A stretch of DNA of 64,000 bases from Isoetes taiwanensis (lineage: Eukaryota; Streptophyta; Lycopodiopsida; Isoetales; Isoetaceae), in NCBI GenBank assembly GCA_021234155.1, contig JAJEKV010000304.1, forward strand, positions 1 to 64,000, written 5' to 3'. The notes below the pieces were generated by a model, which did no database searches, was not told where the DNA came from, and saw only the letters and a list, made by a program, of their open reading frames with translations. Positions 46,461-59,847 of the stretch are shown in pieces (position 1 is the stretch's first letter; each line of letters begins with the position of its first letter). The translations under genes were made by a program, and so were the position numbers.

Positions 46461-46575
46461 TTTTGGGTTGCCCCTAGGGGGGGGAGGGGCAAACCCTCGT
46501 TTATGTGGGTATGTGGGCATATTCAAGTATATGCTGGCATATACCTAGCATATGCTGATGACTGCTAAAAACTGG
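46461..46575. repeat. Dispersed repeat starting gggttgcccctagggg, copy 1
   Basis: Shares with 58,201-58,306 the order gggttgcccctagggggg, gcaaaccc.cgtttatgtggg, a set of gcatat/atatgc palindromic words, and gactgctaaaaac. It then continues with weaker similarity. Confidence 0.8.
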
Positions 46576-46697
46576 CTGCTGCCTATAAATGCTCGGTCAT
46601 CTGGTAAAATCGGCAGCAGATCGCTCTGTGGAGATCGGCAAAGCAGAACCCGCTTGAATCGCAGAGGTAACGTTATTCTTCGTCAGAGTGCCGGTCT

Positions 46698-46712
46698 TGA
46701 CTCTCGATACCA
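46698..46712 (-). other. Possible LTR edge with degenerate primer-binding site
   Basis: The plus strand reads actctcgataccatgttaga. On the minus strand this is an LTR end (tctaaca) followed by tggtatcgagag, close to the initiator-Met site tggtatcagagc. It suggests the 5' LTR edge of a minus-strand element at about 46,711. No second LTR was found. Confidence 0.3.
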
Positions 46713-46898
46713 TGTTAGATCCCGAAAATGGATTGGTCGTGATATCGAATTCGTGGTCCGCTAAAAACCAAGTCCTCCACTACCGAAGCTTAGGTTCACT
46801 TTCTTCTGGATAGGTCCTTTATGAAGATTTGTTTTAAGCTTCAGTTAAGAATTTAGGTTTATGATGGTAAGCTTGCCTAATTTGTTATTTGAAATACA

Positions 46899-48667
46899 GG
46901 CTGTCCTTGCAAGTTGTTGAGGTGATTCAGATTCGTTTCATTTTAGCCTGGTTAATATTGTCCCTGGCCGCTTATTCGCCTCTCCCGACTATAGTCTCGA
47001 TTTCATTTCACAGCCCCGAAAGTTTTCAAGTTAGGCACATGACACACGATTTTGCGGTGTTCAAGATGACCAGAATTTGATAAATGTACTTTTAGTATTC
47101 TTTTGCCATATACAAATAGCCGTACATTGATTGATGGCCTTTTTCATTTAGATTGTAAATGTCCCTGAAAAGGGCGCACACAAACATCCTCGAGGTGATC
47201 ACATCCAGGTAATATGCGATAATTGTTAGATTGTTCTCTTTGGACAATTAGCTTATTATGATAATAATATCTTCATTTTTGTTACATAATGAGATGGATT
47301 GCATCCTTTGTCTTTCGTCGGACGGACAATAGTTCACAGTGGATAAAGAGAGGATGTATACAAGATTCTTGTTGTTTATGCAATATCTTGAAACCTGTTA
47401 TGAATGCGGTATGCACGCGTGACATTGTCAAGAAACGAGTGGATCCACTTTTCATTTTTAAAACTTATAGTTTGCTTCTTTTTTTTTTTTTGTAGTTCGA
47501 GAAACACGAAGACATAGTTGGCTTATATATATATCTTTTTCCCATCTTTAAGATTTGGACAAGTTTAACATTCTTGTCGGTTTTGAGTTGATTTCGGGAT
47601 GATTTCAGGTTGATTCTCTTTATTTGTGGAGGTGCCTTTGTGGAACTTCGAAAAGACCATTCTTTGAAAGGTGACATTTGATCTATTGATTAAATAGTCT
47701 AAAAAAGCTCATGACCTTGTTTTTCTTACATGAGACAGATTCCTCTATTGGTTTTGGTGCTTTGTTTGCTCGTGCCAATATGAGAGCCCATGGTTTAACC
47801 GATGCCACCGTGACTTCTTCTCCGCTTGAGAAGGTAAAAGAGGGTCTCTTCTAGGTTTTATGTTCATGTTGAAATGGATTGCTTTCTCGTTATTATTTCT
47901 TTTTCTCGAAGAATTCTTATTTGCACCATGTGATGTCTCGTGTAGAACACAAACGATCTTATAGCTTATGGCTTGATACCGAGTTCATAGGCGGGTTCCC
48001 CGTCCTTGTGAGCCTTTCAAAGATTGAATGAAGAACAACTTGTGTGGTAGTAGGGTTGTTGCTCAAAAGTATATTCATAAATCTGAGATATTTTGAAACC
48101 TTGGGCCCTTCTTTTGTATATGGTTGGCCAGTCAAAATAATACCACCTTAGCCTCTTATTTTTAGTCTCTGTTCAATCAACAATAGAGATGTTTCTACCG
48201 CTGCAAATATAGCATATATTAGATGTTAAATTAAGTCCTCATGAACAAATGATATCGGTTGATGCACACTAGTTTGTGTTCAGAACACTGATGTTTCTTT
48301 TAACAGGTCCTTACGGAGCCAAGGAATGCATTTGTAAAGCAATTCAAGAAAATGTTTGCAATGAACAATGTATGACCCGGAAATGTTTATGTTTGGCTTT
48401 ATAATTGAGATAGCAGAGTCCGTCTAATAGCTCATATATGTTTGCTGGCAGGTAAAACTCCACTACACCGAAGGTGCACTGCGCAGAATTGCAGAGAAGG
48501 CTAAAAAACACTGGCGCCCGAGGCCTACGTTCAACTATGGAATTGCTTCTGACCGAGATGTTTGAGGTGGGCCAGGAACTTTAGATGGCCCAGGAACTGG
48601 AGCCAAGGTCTTGCGAGGTGAGGGAGCACTTGAGCGCTACCTGCAAAAGTGCAGCGAGAAAGTAGAG
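46899..48667 (+). pseudogene. CLPX: ClpX C-terminal exons, decayed
   Basis: Exons in order match the plant mitochondrial ClpX ATPase: IVNVPEKGAHKHPRGDHIQ (47,152-47,208, flanked by tag and gtaata); LFICGGAFVELRK near 47,615-47,655; DSSIGFGA...ARANMRAHGLTDATVTSS near 47,740-47,833; NTNDLIAYGLIP...GGFPVLVSLSKLNEEQL near 47,947-48,055; VLTEPRNAFVKQFKKMFAMNN (48,308-48,370); VKLHYTEGALRRIAEKA near 48,453-48,505; and GTGAKVLRGEGALERYLQKC near 48,585-48,640. A possible earlier exon (QAVL...LL) is at 46,899. ClpX unfolds substrates for the ClpP protease. Here the Walker A/B exons are absent, and there are frameshifts, an in-frame stop near 48,055 and a substituted exon end, so it is a pseudogene or a truncated duplicate. 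Confidence 0.85.
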
Positions 48668-50437
48668 GTGAGCCATCTACTTCTAATTGGTTTATGGTCA
48701 TTTTCTCATTGTATTCTTGGGTTTGTATGTATAGAGTGCCGAACTTCCGATTTAAGGGGCGGAAGAAAAAAGAGTCGATTTGCAAGCTAGGCGCTTAGTA
48801 TGTGAATATGTACATAGTCAATGGATAACGAAGAAAATATCATCTTTACACGATTCTTGTAAGATAAAGAAGGGGAAAAATCATTGTTGTAAATTTGTGA
48901 TTTTTCTATGTAATCAGATTACATTCTGTCGTGCAATTGATAAAGCAAAATGTACCCTCTATTTTGTATTAATACAACACACGAAATGAAGCCACTGGAA
49001 TACACATTTTTTAAGAAGTTGATCTTGGCCATGTCATCCATCTTATTTATCACTTTGTTTCTAAATGCTGAAGGATGTACAACATGTTCTTTCCTCCTCT
49101 CGTGTGCATTTCCAGTTTTTGCTCCATCATCCCTTCGGCTTGGTTTTCTCATTTCCAATTTACCTTTATCTACTTGTCGAGATAAATCCCAGACTTTGCC
49201 ATTAGTATTGCTTATAGATAAATTAGGGTTGAGAGAGACTGAAACTCTCATTATCGGATTTGATGTTTAGAATATCTTAACGGGCAGACTTTCTAATCCA
49301 AGCTACCGTGACCATTAATTCAAGCCTCGTGATAGAGCATAACAGGCTAGGAGTTGAGCCCTAGATTCAGTCTCAGATGCTGATAGTCCAAGCTAGGAGT
49401 TGATAATCTAGCTCTTGAGGGTTGTTGAAGCTCGAATAATCTAGTCGTGGGTGTCGATAATCTAGTTGTCTATTAAGTATTCCAATGTATATCATCCTAT
49501 TAATAAACTCATGGTTTCAAGTACTCTATTGTCTAGAAGCAGCAATTTCAATAAAATGTCAAAACATAACTTTCAACTACGATTTAAGCCACTTCACAAA
49601 ACATGTACATCCATTCTCTCCTTTATTACACTTCTCCTTATGCTTCTGCCATCATAGTTCCATACCAAGCACCAAACACCAATACCTTGCACTCAATCCC
49701 CAAAGTCCACATGTCCAACTGCATCCTAGTCCAACAAGACCTCAACACCTAAGGAGAACTTAGTAATGCAAATGGTTACGATCACCTTCACAAAATGTCA
49801 ATATTTTCAAATAGCAATTTCGATTCAAATACTCTATTGTCTACAACTATAACTCAAGCCACTTCACTCTCGGCCATGGAGGGCAATCCTCCGTCTTGTA
49901 AAGACTTTATTTTTTTCTCGGCGCCATCCCACTTCCGCGGTAGAAAATAGAGTCCGATTGGTCGGATTTTGATGTCATAAAAATTGTATGGGGGTTTCCC
50001 CCCCAAAAAAAATGGGATAACAAAACTGTACGGCACGTAAATGAGACATTGTCACAATGTGGAGGCCTCAAATTTAGATTTCGCACTAACCAGCAAAAAT
50101 GCTGCCTTTTATTTATGCTTACCAGAGGCCGGATTTAACACTATTTTTATGAAATTTTGAGCGAATTTTTGTGTGCATCTACTTTAGCAAATCGGATATT
50201 TCATACTTTAATCGGATATTCTGGCCCCTAATTCCGACCCTTGGTGTTGGTGTCTATTGGGTTGTGGCACAATCAAACTTTAAAAAATTTAGGACTTTAA
50301 AAAATTTAGGACAAGCCTCAACGATGAAATGGCAGTGACCGGAAAACAGACTCTTGGAGTTGGCCACCACCTGCTTCTTGCCTCGTCCTTTCATCTTCCT
50401 CCTTCTTCGTCTTCCTTTAGCTAAGTTAGCCCTAGCT
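48668..50437. other. No recognisable gene
   Basis: Intergenic stretch with short open frames only. It contains the smaller copy of the dispersed repeat at 49,270-49,470 and, towards 50,437, the 5' leader of the downstream gene. Confidence 0.5.
49270..49470. repeat. Dispersed repeat, internally deleted copy
   Basis: Matches both ends of 30,420-31,240 with the middle missing: aacgggcagactttctaatccaag, then gtgatagagcataacaggc, cagtctcagatgctgatag and agttgataatctagc. Confidence 0.7.
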
Positions 50438-53400
50438 ATGGCGCCACTTCTTACCAGATTAGCCACCCCAGCTCGAACCCCTCTGCTCTCAGATCGTGAT
50501 CCCGCCAGCTCCGTTGCTTCCCAAATCTTTGACGACTCCCTTGTAGCCGGAGCTTCCGAGCTTTCCCTGCGTCGCCTTTCCATCCATCATCCTTTCTCAG
50601 ACGAATCCCCTCTTCAATGTACCCTCCGTTTGGCTCATGCTCCTTCCGGAAGACGTTTGCAGGCCGCTCTCCTTAACCGGACCATACCACCCAATTCCAA
50701 CCCTTTGGACGCTGCTTCTGACCAGCTTCCAGATTTTTCCGTTTCTGACATTGTGGAGCTCATGCATAATCAGGCCTCTAAAGGTTACGAAATGGATTTG
50801 ATGGAAGGAGATGATGCCAGACTTTGTGAAGCAGTTCTTAGATCAGTTTTTGCTCTCAGCATTCCGGTTCAGAGTCTGGAAGATAGGTTGCAGGATGCGG
50901 AAGTTGTAAAGAAGGTTTTAATCTTCCGGCAGCTGTGCAGCTAAGCGTTGATTCGAGGGCATTGAAAGCAGCTCGTTATCGCAGAGCAGGTAAGTAAAAT
51001 GTTGGTTATTGGGTGGTAAAACAATGAAAGATCATGTAATTCACATGCAATGAAGCGTGATATTTCCTTAAATTTGATGCCCAGAGCTACAGTTGTTATA
51101 TGACGCACTTCTGCAAGATCACTTTCCTCTCACAGACCCTGATAGCTTCGAGGACCTTTCACAATATGAGCTATGGAAGAAGGAAGAGCTGCAAGAGTTG
51201 TCCCTAATGATTAAAACTCTCGTCGCATTCCCTTCTTTCTCTGGAGCAGTCCAAGTTGACATTTTATCTGTAGACGATCTTAAGGCAGCGAACCCCAGCT
51301 GTTTCAAAGCAGCAACAAACTGTGGCAAAACAGCAGCTCGGCTTCAGGTGTACTGTTCTGTAACCCTCTTGCCAGCTAAATCATCTGTAAATATTGAAGA
51401 AGGTCCAGCATTCCTCACCGACATTGCTGAAAGCAATGGCAGTGCGCAATGGGAAGCTGCATCTCCATGGATTCCTGTCACCAGGTTAGTCTCAGTGCTT
51501 CTCTTTGTATATTGTGCCACATTACCTGCGTTAAGGGAATTCATCTGGAACTAGCTGCAGATACTGTCCTTAAATAGTGTTCATGGCAGAGCGGTTGGGT
51601 CAATGCTTGCTGATGTGGGGCGCCACCATTGGTTGTCAATTTATTTCTGATGTTAAAGAACCAATTTGTACTTAGAAACCATATTGATGCAGGCATTCTT
51701 ACAAACGTTCTATGATAATTCACAAAGCAAAGTGCTAAGCTTGGTTTTAACATAAATCAGTTACTGATGAAGTTGAAGTTCCTTAAATTTGATGAAGGTG
51801 CATCTCTTGGACAGTTCACAGTTATATGTGATTTTGCATGCACACAGCCTCCAAATTGCCCCAGCCAAAACATGAGTCACATAGACAAAAGTTGTTCGTT
51901 AACTCAGCATTTTCCAGAGGACTTGTATATATACAAAACAGAGTGGTGTTTTAAAATTGATGTTCTTAAAGAAGCATGTGCACCAAAGTGATTTCTGGTT
52001 CATCCTGTTCAGTGTGCAGGATAAATTGCTGGTCGAAGTTTGGGATAGAAGAGATAATCCATTGAGATATAACATAAGGACAGGCTTCATAGGAAAGATT
52101 GGTCTGAGAAACATCCCTTTCATCTCTAAGCACAAGTCTAGGAAAAGAAGAAAGGTAAGGTAGCTGTGAATTCTGCATGTGTTCATGGCTGGGTGCGGTG
52201 TTGATGTGTGTATATGCATGTTTATTTGTCTATATGTATATGCATGTTAGTGATAATTCAGTAGATAACATATCTAGATACGTTACAGCTTTCATCCTGG
52301 AATGGCGACCCATTTCTAGGTCAGGTGATTGTCTCTTTTAGCCACATAGAGTTCCAAGCACTGTCCGGCGTCATGCAAGGGAGGGGTCCAGTGGTATCCT
52401 ATATGCTAACCGACGAGAAGGGGCAACAGAAGTCAAGCAATATTCAGCTTCAATTTGCTTGCTCGTGTGAGCACTTTTACAGGTTCTTATGACTAGTTCC
52501 ATGTACTTATTTTCCCGTTCCATCTAATGCGTTGTTCAGTTCCTATGTTTCCATGAATTATGCTTATCATGGTCTTCTTTAGTGACTGACATCCCTGTTG
52601 CCACATTTAAATTATCTTCTCAAGGTGCATAGAGGTTTATGATGTAGCAGTGTCCTATTTTAACGAAGTACTGAGCCATAATGCAAGGGAAAAAAGGTTC
52701 TGAAATTTTCATAGAATTAGTGGTGCCAGTGAGCCATAGATCAAGTAAGGATATCTAAGATCAGGTTTTGTCAGAACTTGCTGCGAGCTAGACGATTCTA
52801 TCGAATGTTTATATGGAGATTTTAAATCTATTTGTCAAAAAACACCTTATACTTTTAACAGCTTGTTGCCGCTGTATTGCTTCTTCCTTTTACCATGCAC
52901 TTCTTGAATTCTTCGGGATTCAGCTTCAGATTTTTACATGCCTTCGACATTTTCCCCCTTGGATTATACTCCGTGCTGGCCTGAACCTAATGCTAGCTTA
53001 GGAAAGTCCTCCCAATTCTTTTGGTTGGCGTGTTATCCTTTTTTTCTCTCCTTTTAGGTGTTTCGTGATGGCCTATGAATAGAAGAAATGCTAATTTGGA
53101 TAATATATTTGCAACATTTACAGGGACATTCCTCCGAACAAGCAATTATTAAAATCTCCGATTGATAATATTGAAAGTGCTTATGATACCCTTGTTTCCC
53201 TTGCGTTTCGTAATAGGAAGGAAGGTCAGCATTCATCAATGTACAACTCTCATTTCTGTGCTGTGTGTGAACTTTAGCATTCATGTTTTTCAATCTAAAT
53301 CATGGTCATAACTTACAGGATGTTATGGAATTGGAATGCAGTGGAGGAAAATATTGAATGGATTTGGAAACCATTATCGAATACGTAGACTTAGATGTAG

Positions 53401-56400
53401 CTTGGGAATAGTACTGAGTTTGGCTCAAATGTTTCAAGATGATTGGCACTACTTAATTGCAATTGTGGATGAATGGTTACCTGTCTGCGAAGCAGCTAAA
53501 GATGGCAGGTTAACAAAAGAAGAGCTTGCAATTCACAGTGATGTTGTTTCATGTAAGTATTTTTCAGGCACTAACCAAGGCCACTTTGAGATGTCATCTG
53601 ATAGATGTTATGAATGGTGACTTATTAGAAAGATTGGGGGTCACCTTCAATTTGGGCGAACAATTTTCTTTGATTATTTTGCCGTCTCTTTAAAATGCCA
53701 TGTTTTACTCTAGAAAAATGAGTGCTTTTTGAGATTGTTCCAGGAAAGGATATATTTATATTTTCGAATGGACTCAGTGTCAGTTTATTATGATATTATG
53801 AATTTGATGCCTACTTTTCACACAATGTGTTTCTAGTGCAGTGCTAGTGAAACCAGCAATTGAGGCAATTGAGAGTTTCCTTACAATCTTCTCAGGAAAT
53901 CGGCCAAGAGGAGCATTGCCATATTTGTTAAACCTTCTTGGGCTTGTCCTTCGCTGGGACCCTAACCCAAATGAAATTATTGTTCCCATCAAAAGCTGGA
54001 TAAAGGTATGATGGTGATTTTGGTATCGGGAATGAACATTGCAGTAAGCTAAGCACAAATAAAATACATTTAGTCACTTTCTGCCACTGTTTTCATGACA
54101 GAACTGTTGTGAGCGAAGGTTCTACCAGCATCTTTATGGAAATGCTGGTTCAGAAAATGAACCCATAAAGATTACTGTACGTTCATTGACAAAAGTTGTG
54201 AAGCTCATTCGTAGGGACCTGAGCGAGCTATTGACATCATTTGTAAACACTTTTCCAGATGCAATTTCCCTGTCAGAACTATCAATTCCTACATATTATA
54301 AACTGGTAAATTTCTGTTTCTTGTATGCATGTTCTCTTTACGAAGTATTACCATCCAAAACTTTCTCTACTAAATACAACCAAGGACTACTATAAGAACC
54401 TGATGCCCATGCTGAAACTGTCCCGTTAAACTTCCACAAGCTGGCTTACATTTCTCATATATGGTCTCAATTGTAGGTTTCAGCTTATGTTCTCAATACC
54501 ATGCATGCTGCTGATGTAAAGTTGTTTACAAAGGATCACGAGGTAATTGTCATTCTAGCAATGGTTCTTTTATATGAGAAATTTATGGACTAACTTATAT
54601 AGCTTTCAGGATCTAGCGACCGAACTGTTGCTATTTCATGCAGAGATTGCTCAAAGTAACCAGGAATGTGAATATATTGACCTTCAGAGTCTTTTCCATG
54701 ATCATATTTTGCAATTAATAAGTACTGCAAAAACATTATGATTGAGTAAGATTTATTCCCAAATTCAATTTTATTTTCCTTTTAATTGTTTTGTCTGGTA
54801 TTAATCCTCTGCTTGCTCTCTTTGCTATGTCTTGTCCCTTCCAGTTGGATAAGCTCCTGTATAAGCACCGAAAAATGGGAGCCACTTTCTCTTCAGAGTG
54901 GGGCACTGTTTTCCTTCTCAGCAGTGGGTATGTACCGTGCTTCTGCATATTGTCTGGACGATAAAAAATAGATTCAAATTTGGACTTAAATATGAGTTCT
55001 TATCCCATCCAAAATTTTCAATCAGACTTGTATTTCATGATTGGAGAGGTTATAGATGAAATGCTGACAAGGTTGGGAAGCATTCCTTCAAGTAGGCAAT
55101 ACTTCCAATTTGTTGAAGATTCCATCTCCACAGCTATCAAAACATATGTTGAAATCTTAGAAAAGCTTTGCTTGCAAGAACTTCCTGAAGAGTCTGCCAG
55201 GCATAAACACGTCATTAAGAAGGATACAGAGGTGTCTTCAGATCTTTGCATTTCAAGGTCACTATGTGTGAAGGTACTCATCATTATATATTCTTGTTAA
55301 AGCCATAACTGAGACAGGAATATTATGCTTTTCATTTTTCCCTTTCTTCCTCTGTTGTAGATGAATGACGTCTATGTGGTCCTTGAGAAGGACTTGGACT
55401 TGGAAGAAAGGCTCAATACGAAATGGAAAAAATATGCCTATACATGTTACCAACCATGGAAATGTTGAGCATCATCTAAGGTGCTGGCATTTTGCTCTAC
55501 CCAGTCTGTTTGAAGCAAGCAAAGTCGTGAGCTAATATTTAGGGCAACAGGGCTCCACAGGAAGACAACAATGCTGCCTCTGGCGTAGTTGAAGATTCAG
55601 AGAACGCATTTGGAAAAGCATTCAAAGAAATTCAGCAATTTACCAAGCAGACAATTTCTAATGTAATTGATTCAATTGTGGAGATATTAAAGGTAAGTTT
55701 TAGTCAGCTTCTTTTCTACATGCAAAAGCACAGTTAAACTTCTCGATTTGGCATTTAACATTATTGTATGCCACACTAGAGTCAAATTTTTAGTGAGTTG
55801 CAATATATTCTACAAGAGAAAGCTGGGGAAAAGGAATTATCATCAGAACAGCAGCTGTTCCCATTGACTTCTCACATGGATGAGCACCTATCAATCATGA
55901 ATGACTTTCTTCATCCGGCACTCTTTAAGCAGATATTAAGGGTAAGATCTAATGCACAGCAACAATGAGTTCTTCATCAAAGTTTATATAGATGAAACGT
56001 TTATGTTGATTATATGTTTCATTAAAGCACCCTGTAGTTGGGTTTCAGGATGTTGCTGAAGCTCTACTTTTCTGTATGGAAGAGTTTGCATTGAATCGAG
56101 ATGAAGACCCTAATCCAATGACATCTAAGCAAAGACAGTGGCTAGAAGGAAGTTTGCCTTTATTTTATGATTACTTCAACGGAGGGGGGCTTGGTTTGAG
56201 CAACGATGAAATGGATGTAATATGTGCCCGGTTACGAATCATCTTGGCCTGTTGGGATATTGGGACTCGGGAACTTTGCGCACTGTATTGGAAAGCATGG
56301 GACAAGTTCAATGATGAGTATGTTCAGGATCAGACAGCTGGCTTCAAAAAGTATGATGATCCAAGCAGGTACCAACTTCACCTACTTGATTATCTATGGC

Positions 56401-57832
56401 TTCTTAGGCAAAGGAAGGATGATGAAGCAAAAGAGATTGTTGAACGTCAGAATAGTATTGCAAATAAGAAGCTTATGCAGGTTTGACTACTTCCATTTCC
56501 ACTTCCACCAAATTATTTTCACATATACTGTGTCAAATGTAATAACTTCACTTGTCTTTAACAGTTTATGTTTGGCCTCCCTCGAGAAGAAGAATTAGTG
56601 GCGTCCTTTCTTTGCAGGTATAACTTTTCACTGTGTGAAGGCTAGTGGGTAGCCTGGCAAGTTCTGGTTTCCTCGTGAAGATGTTGTGTTACCCTACAAT
56701 AGGTCACTGACAGACGGTCTTTTTCTGACACCTATGGATCAAACAGTTCAAATATATGTCCGCATTGTGGATCACTTGTTATGTTTCCGTAGTAAATGAT
56801 ACGAAGTAACAAGCCATGGACTTATTTTGCAGGAACGCAAGGAAGGTACGGGGAACATTGTACATAACAGCAAAGCATATTTGCTTTGCAGATTTCAACA
56901 TGACTCTGGCAGCCAGTCGGCAGCTCGTAGTGTTGCAAATAGATCGTGTCATGCGGATCGATGTTTCAGAGAACAGTTCTATATTGTTTATTCCTTTCAA
57001 TCATCGGCCTGTCGAGTTTACAAAATTTGCCGACCGTGATGCAGTTTGTCGCCTCATATTCAGCCAGGTTCTTTACTCTTGAAAAGAATGCTTGCTAAAA
57101 AGATTATAAACCTTTCGATGAAAGTTCAAAACTGAAGCTTGCATATTGATTTTCTTATTTAGTACACCACCAGAATCTTATGATTGTGCGTACCGTAGGT
57201 TCTAGGTACAGGATTGCATTTGGAAAAGAGTATGGCCCCTTTCTGGGCTGGCAGCGCAACAAAAGGTCTGCTGGATCCAGCTTCTGCGTTAAGAAGTAGG
57301 TGGCAGTCTTTAGTCCTTAAAAACCTATGTTTTGAATCCTACACTAACAAGATATATTTAGCAGACTTTAGATGTCGTCGCCAAGCCCTTCTATGTAAAT
57401 ACCATGGCACATTGGCTGTGTCAACAACATATCTAGTCTTTACTCAAGACGATAAACAAAAGGTACCTTCTAAACTATGGGGTGTTACTTTGTTGTATTT
57501 GCATATTACAACTATTTGATTTGGTAATCTTTATATAACTAGCAAATACAAATTGATCATGGAAGCATAGTTAGCATTCATGCTGAGAGAAGAGGTCTAC
57601 GCCCAAGTGGAGTAGTTGTGGAGTTGAAAAATGGGGAAAATGTAAGTAAATGCTGCAGTATATATTTTTAGTAGCATAGGAAATCTCCCTCACTCCTACT
57701 TGTTTCACTTCACAACAGCTAGAATTTTCCGAGTTTGAGGGTGTGAATCTCACTCTCAAAGAAGTTGCCCAAGAATTGCATAGCTTGACACTAAGTGGAA
57801 GTCAACATAATCATGCACATTGCAAGATGTGA
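50438..57832 (+). CDS. C2-like, MUN/UNC13-like and GRAM-domain protein (about 21 exons)
   Basis: ATG at 50,438 is in a good context (gctatggcg). Exons I can place: 50,438-50,989; 51,085-51,484; 52,020-52,154; 52,289-52,482; 53,124-53,224; 53,319-53,552; 53,842-54,005; 54,102-54,305; 54,477-54,542; 54,610-about 54,740; about 54,848-54,927; 54,972-55,273; about 55,363-55,450; 55,551-55,692; 55,780-55,941; 56,049-56,480; 56,565-56,617; 56,833-57,067; 57,199-57,462; 57,543-57,641; 57,719-57,832 (TGA). Exon 3 (LLVEVWDRRDNPLRYN) is C2-like. The middle is UNC13/MUN-like, ending in an MHD2-like stretch (EGSLPLFYDYFNGGGLGL). Two GRAM-like segments follow (KVRGTLYITAKHICFADFN and YHGTLAVSTTYLVFTQD). 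Family knowledge suggests a role in vesicle tethering or priming at membranes. A one-base frameshift at about 50,912 and unclear junctions at 54,740 and 55,450 are either errors or decay. Confidence 0.75.
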
Positions 57833-59640
57833 AAAGGGCATTTGAGGCCAATATTGCAAGCATTAATGAAGGTGGTGGTGTAATATTACAGCTTTGTATC
57901 ATATATTTGAGTGCAACATATGTAAATAGCATACAATTGCCTCCATAGTAATTTAGCTAAAAAGAGAGAAAAGAAAAGAAGTATTAAGTTATGGCCTGGA
58001 GTACGAAGTTTGTGATTAGCTCAATGTTTTGCATCATAACTAGATTAGCTCCATCTATGATTTCTCTATTGTTGTATGGAACGAGAAGGCTATTGAGCAA
58101 TGTAGCTTGAACATATCGTAACTAGATTAGCTCCATCTATGATTAGCTCAATTGTTTTATGGAACAAGAAGGCTATTGAGGGATTGTTGCTTACATATCG
58201 TTTTTGGGTTGCCCCTAGGGGGGCAAACCCTTGTTTATGTGGGTTTGTAGCATATCCTGGGTATATGCTAGAATATACCCAGGATATGCTGGTGACTGCT
58301 AAAAACCCATTATTTCCTGTAAATTGGCGGTCACCTGTGTTCTCGATTCCGGATGTTCCAACCGGGTAACTGGCATGGCAGACCCAAGCTCCAACTGATG
58401 AATAAGAACGCTCGAGTACCCTGGCATTTGGACGACTTACATCCTCATAAATAAGTTTTCTTGAAGAGGGATTTAGGAGATTTGATGTTTTTTATTTTCC
58501 ATTCTTGTAATTCGGTGGGGTCTTAAATGGTCTTTTTTGTTGCAAAATGGTTTGATGACTTGCGGTTTGGGATGGGAGATCAAGTTGTGGAATAATGCGA
58601 CCACGACAAGCATGAAGAGGTAATGGCACGATTCTTTGCATTCTATGTTGAGAAATTTAAAGGTTTGTGGCATTTGAGCATAAAAATCGTAGAAAATAGC
58701 CTTGCAATATGTCCAAGGGTTAAAAGGGTTCGGATATAGCAATTTTGTCCAGAGCTTGATTTCCATCCATGTATGTTGAGTGCCTTTGTTTCTGGTTTTT
58801 TCCTTCAAGTATTATTCATATCTGAGCAACATTCGACATACATTGTATCTCCATACTTGCAAAACACATCCATTTACTGCCTACCTAACTCAGAGGGTGG
58901 AGTTACATTGTTTGATTTTGAGACATGCTACAAAATGCTTATTCTCATTATGTCAATTTCATTTGCAGGTCTCTTATCTTGGAGTGTAAATAATCACTAT
59001 CTTCTCACTCGCAATGATAACATGCCAATGGCACTTTGGATATGGGACATTTCGGGTTGGAGCTCATTTGCAATTTTGTCCAGGGCCTGCAACAATAAAT
59101 TTCTTAGATGGGTCAAACTAAGCTCCGAAATAAGTGATGCAGCCGAAGCTACTTGCAAAAGTGAAGTTGGCTCGGGGGTTTGTTACAATGATTTTGCTTA
59201 TCCTATGTCGTGCTGGGTATTTTATTCCATTGCCTGGGTTTGATCAGAATCTGATGCCCAAGGAATACCTGTCTTCAGTTCTGGAAAAATAGGTATAGCA
59301 TAGGAATTTAGCGAGCATATCGAGGAAGGCAAAATTGGCTCAATGCATGATGAAAGCTCAGGTGGATGTTATAATGGATAGTGAGGTTTCTGATCATGAG
59401 ATAGTACCCAACAGAGGGGTAGAGTATACTGAAGAGTTACTAGCCAATGGAGAGTTGTCGTATAACAAGGCATACGAGCCCATTGTTTGCTTTGAACACC
59501 GACTTCTTCCATGAGGAGGTGCGCTTGAATGTGTAGAATCGGAAATCTATGCTTGCATTTGTTGTGGTTATCCCCAAAAAAAGGAAAGGCTTTTGTTGAT
59601 TTACCAAATGATTGTTACACATTCTCTAGAATCAAAGACA
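57833..59640. other. 3' flank of the MUN/GRAM gene; no further gene recognised
   Basis: AT-rich sequence with a local duplication (actagattagctccatctatgatt, near 58,038 and 58,120). It contains repeat copy 2 at 58,201-58,306. A 156-residue frame at 58,773-59,243 is unrecognised. Confidence 0.45.
58201..58306. repeat. Dispersed repeat starting gggttgcccctagggg, copy 2
   Basis: Second copy of the unit at 46,461-46,575. Its centre is a near-perfect inverted repeat (catatcctgggtatat against atatacccaggatatg). Confidence 0.8.
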
Positions 59641-59847
59641 TTACTTCACCTTCAGGGAGGAATATAGATGGTTCTTCTAGTTCTGTTAAACCTCGTCGTA
59701 TTCCTTGTAGACGTCGTCCTACTGGATCTAATGTTGATGCAATGCCTGAGGATCCAAGTGGCTCAAGTGTTGACGTTGTTGGTTCGCCTCCAACTGGTCT
59801 TGAGCAAGTTGTTCTGCCTTCTCGTAGTGGCCTCCAAGATGTTGTTG

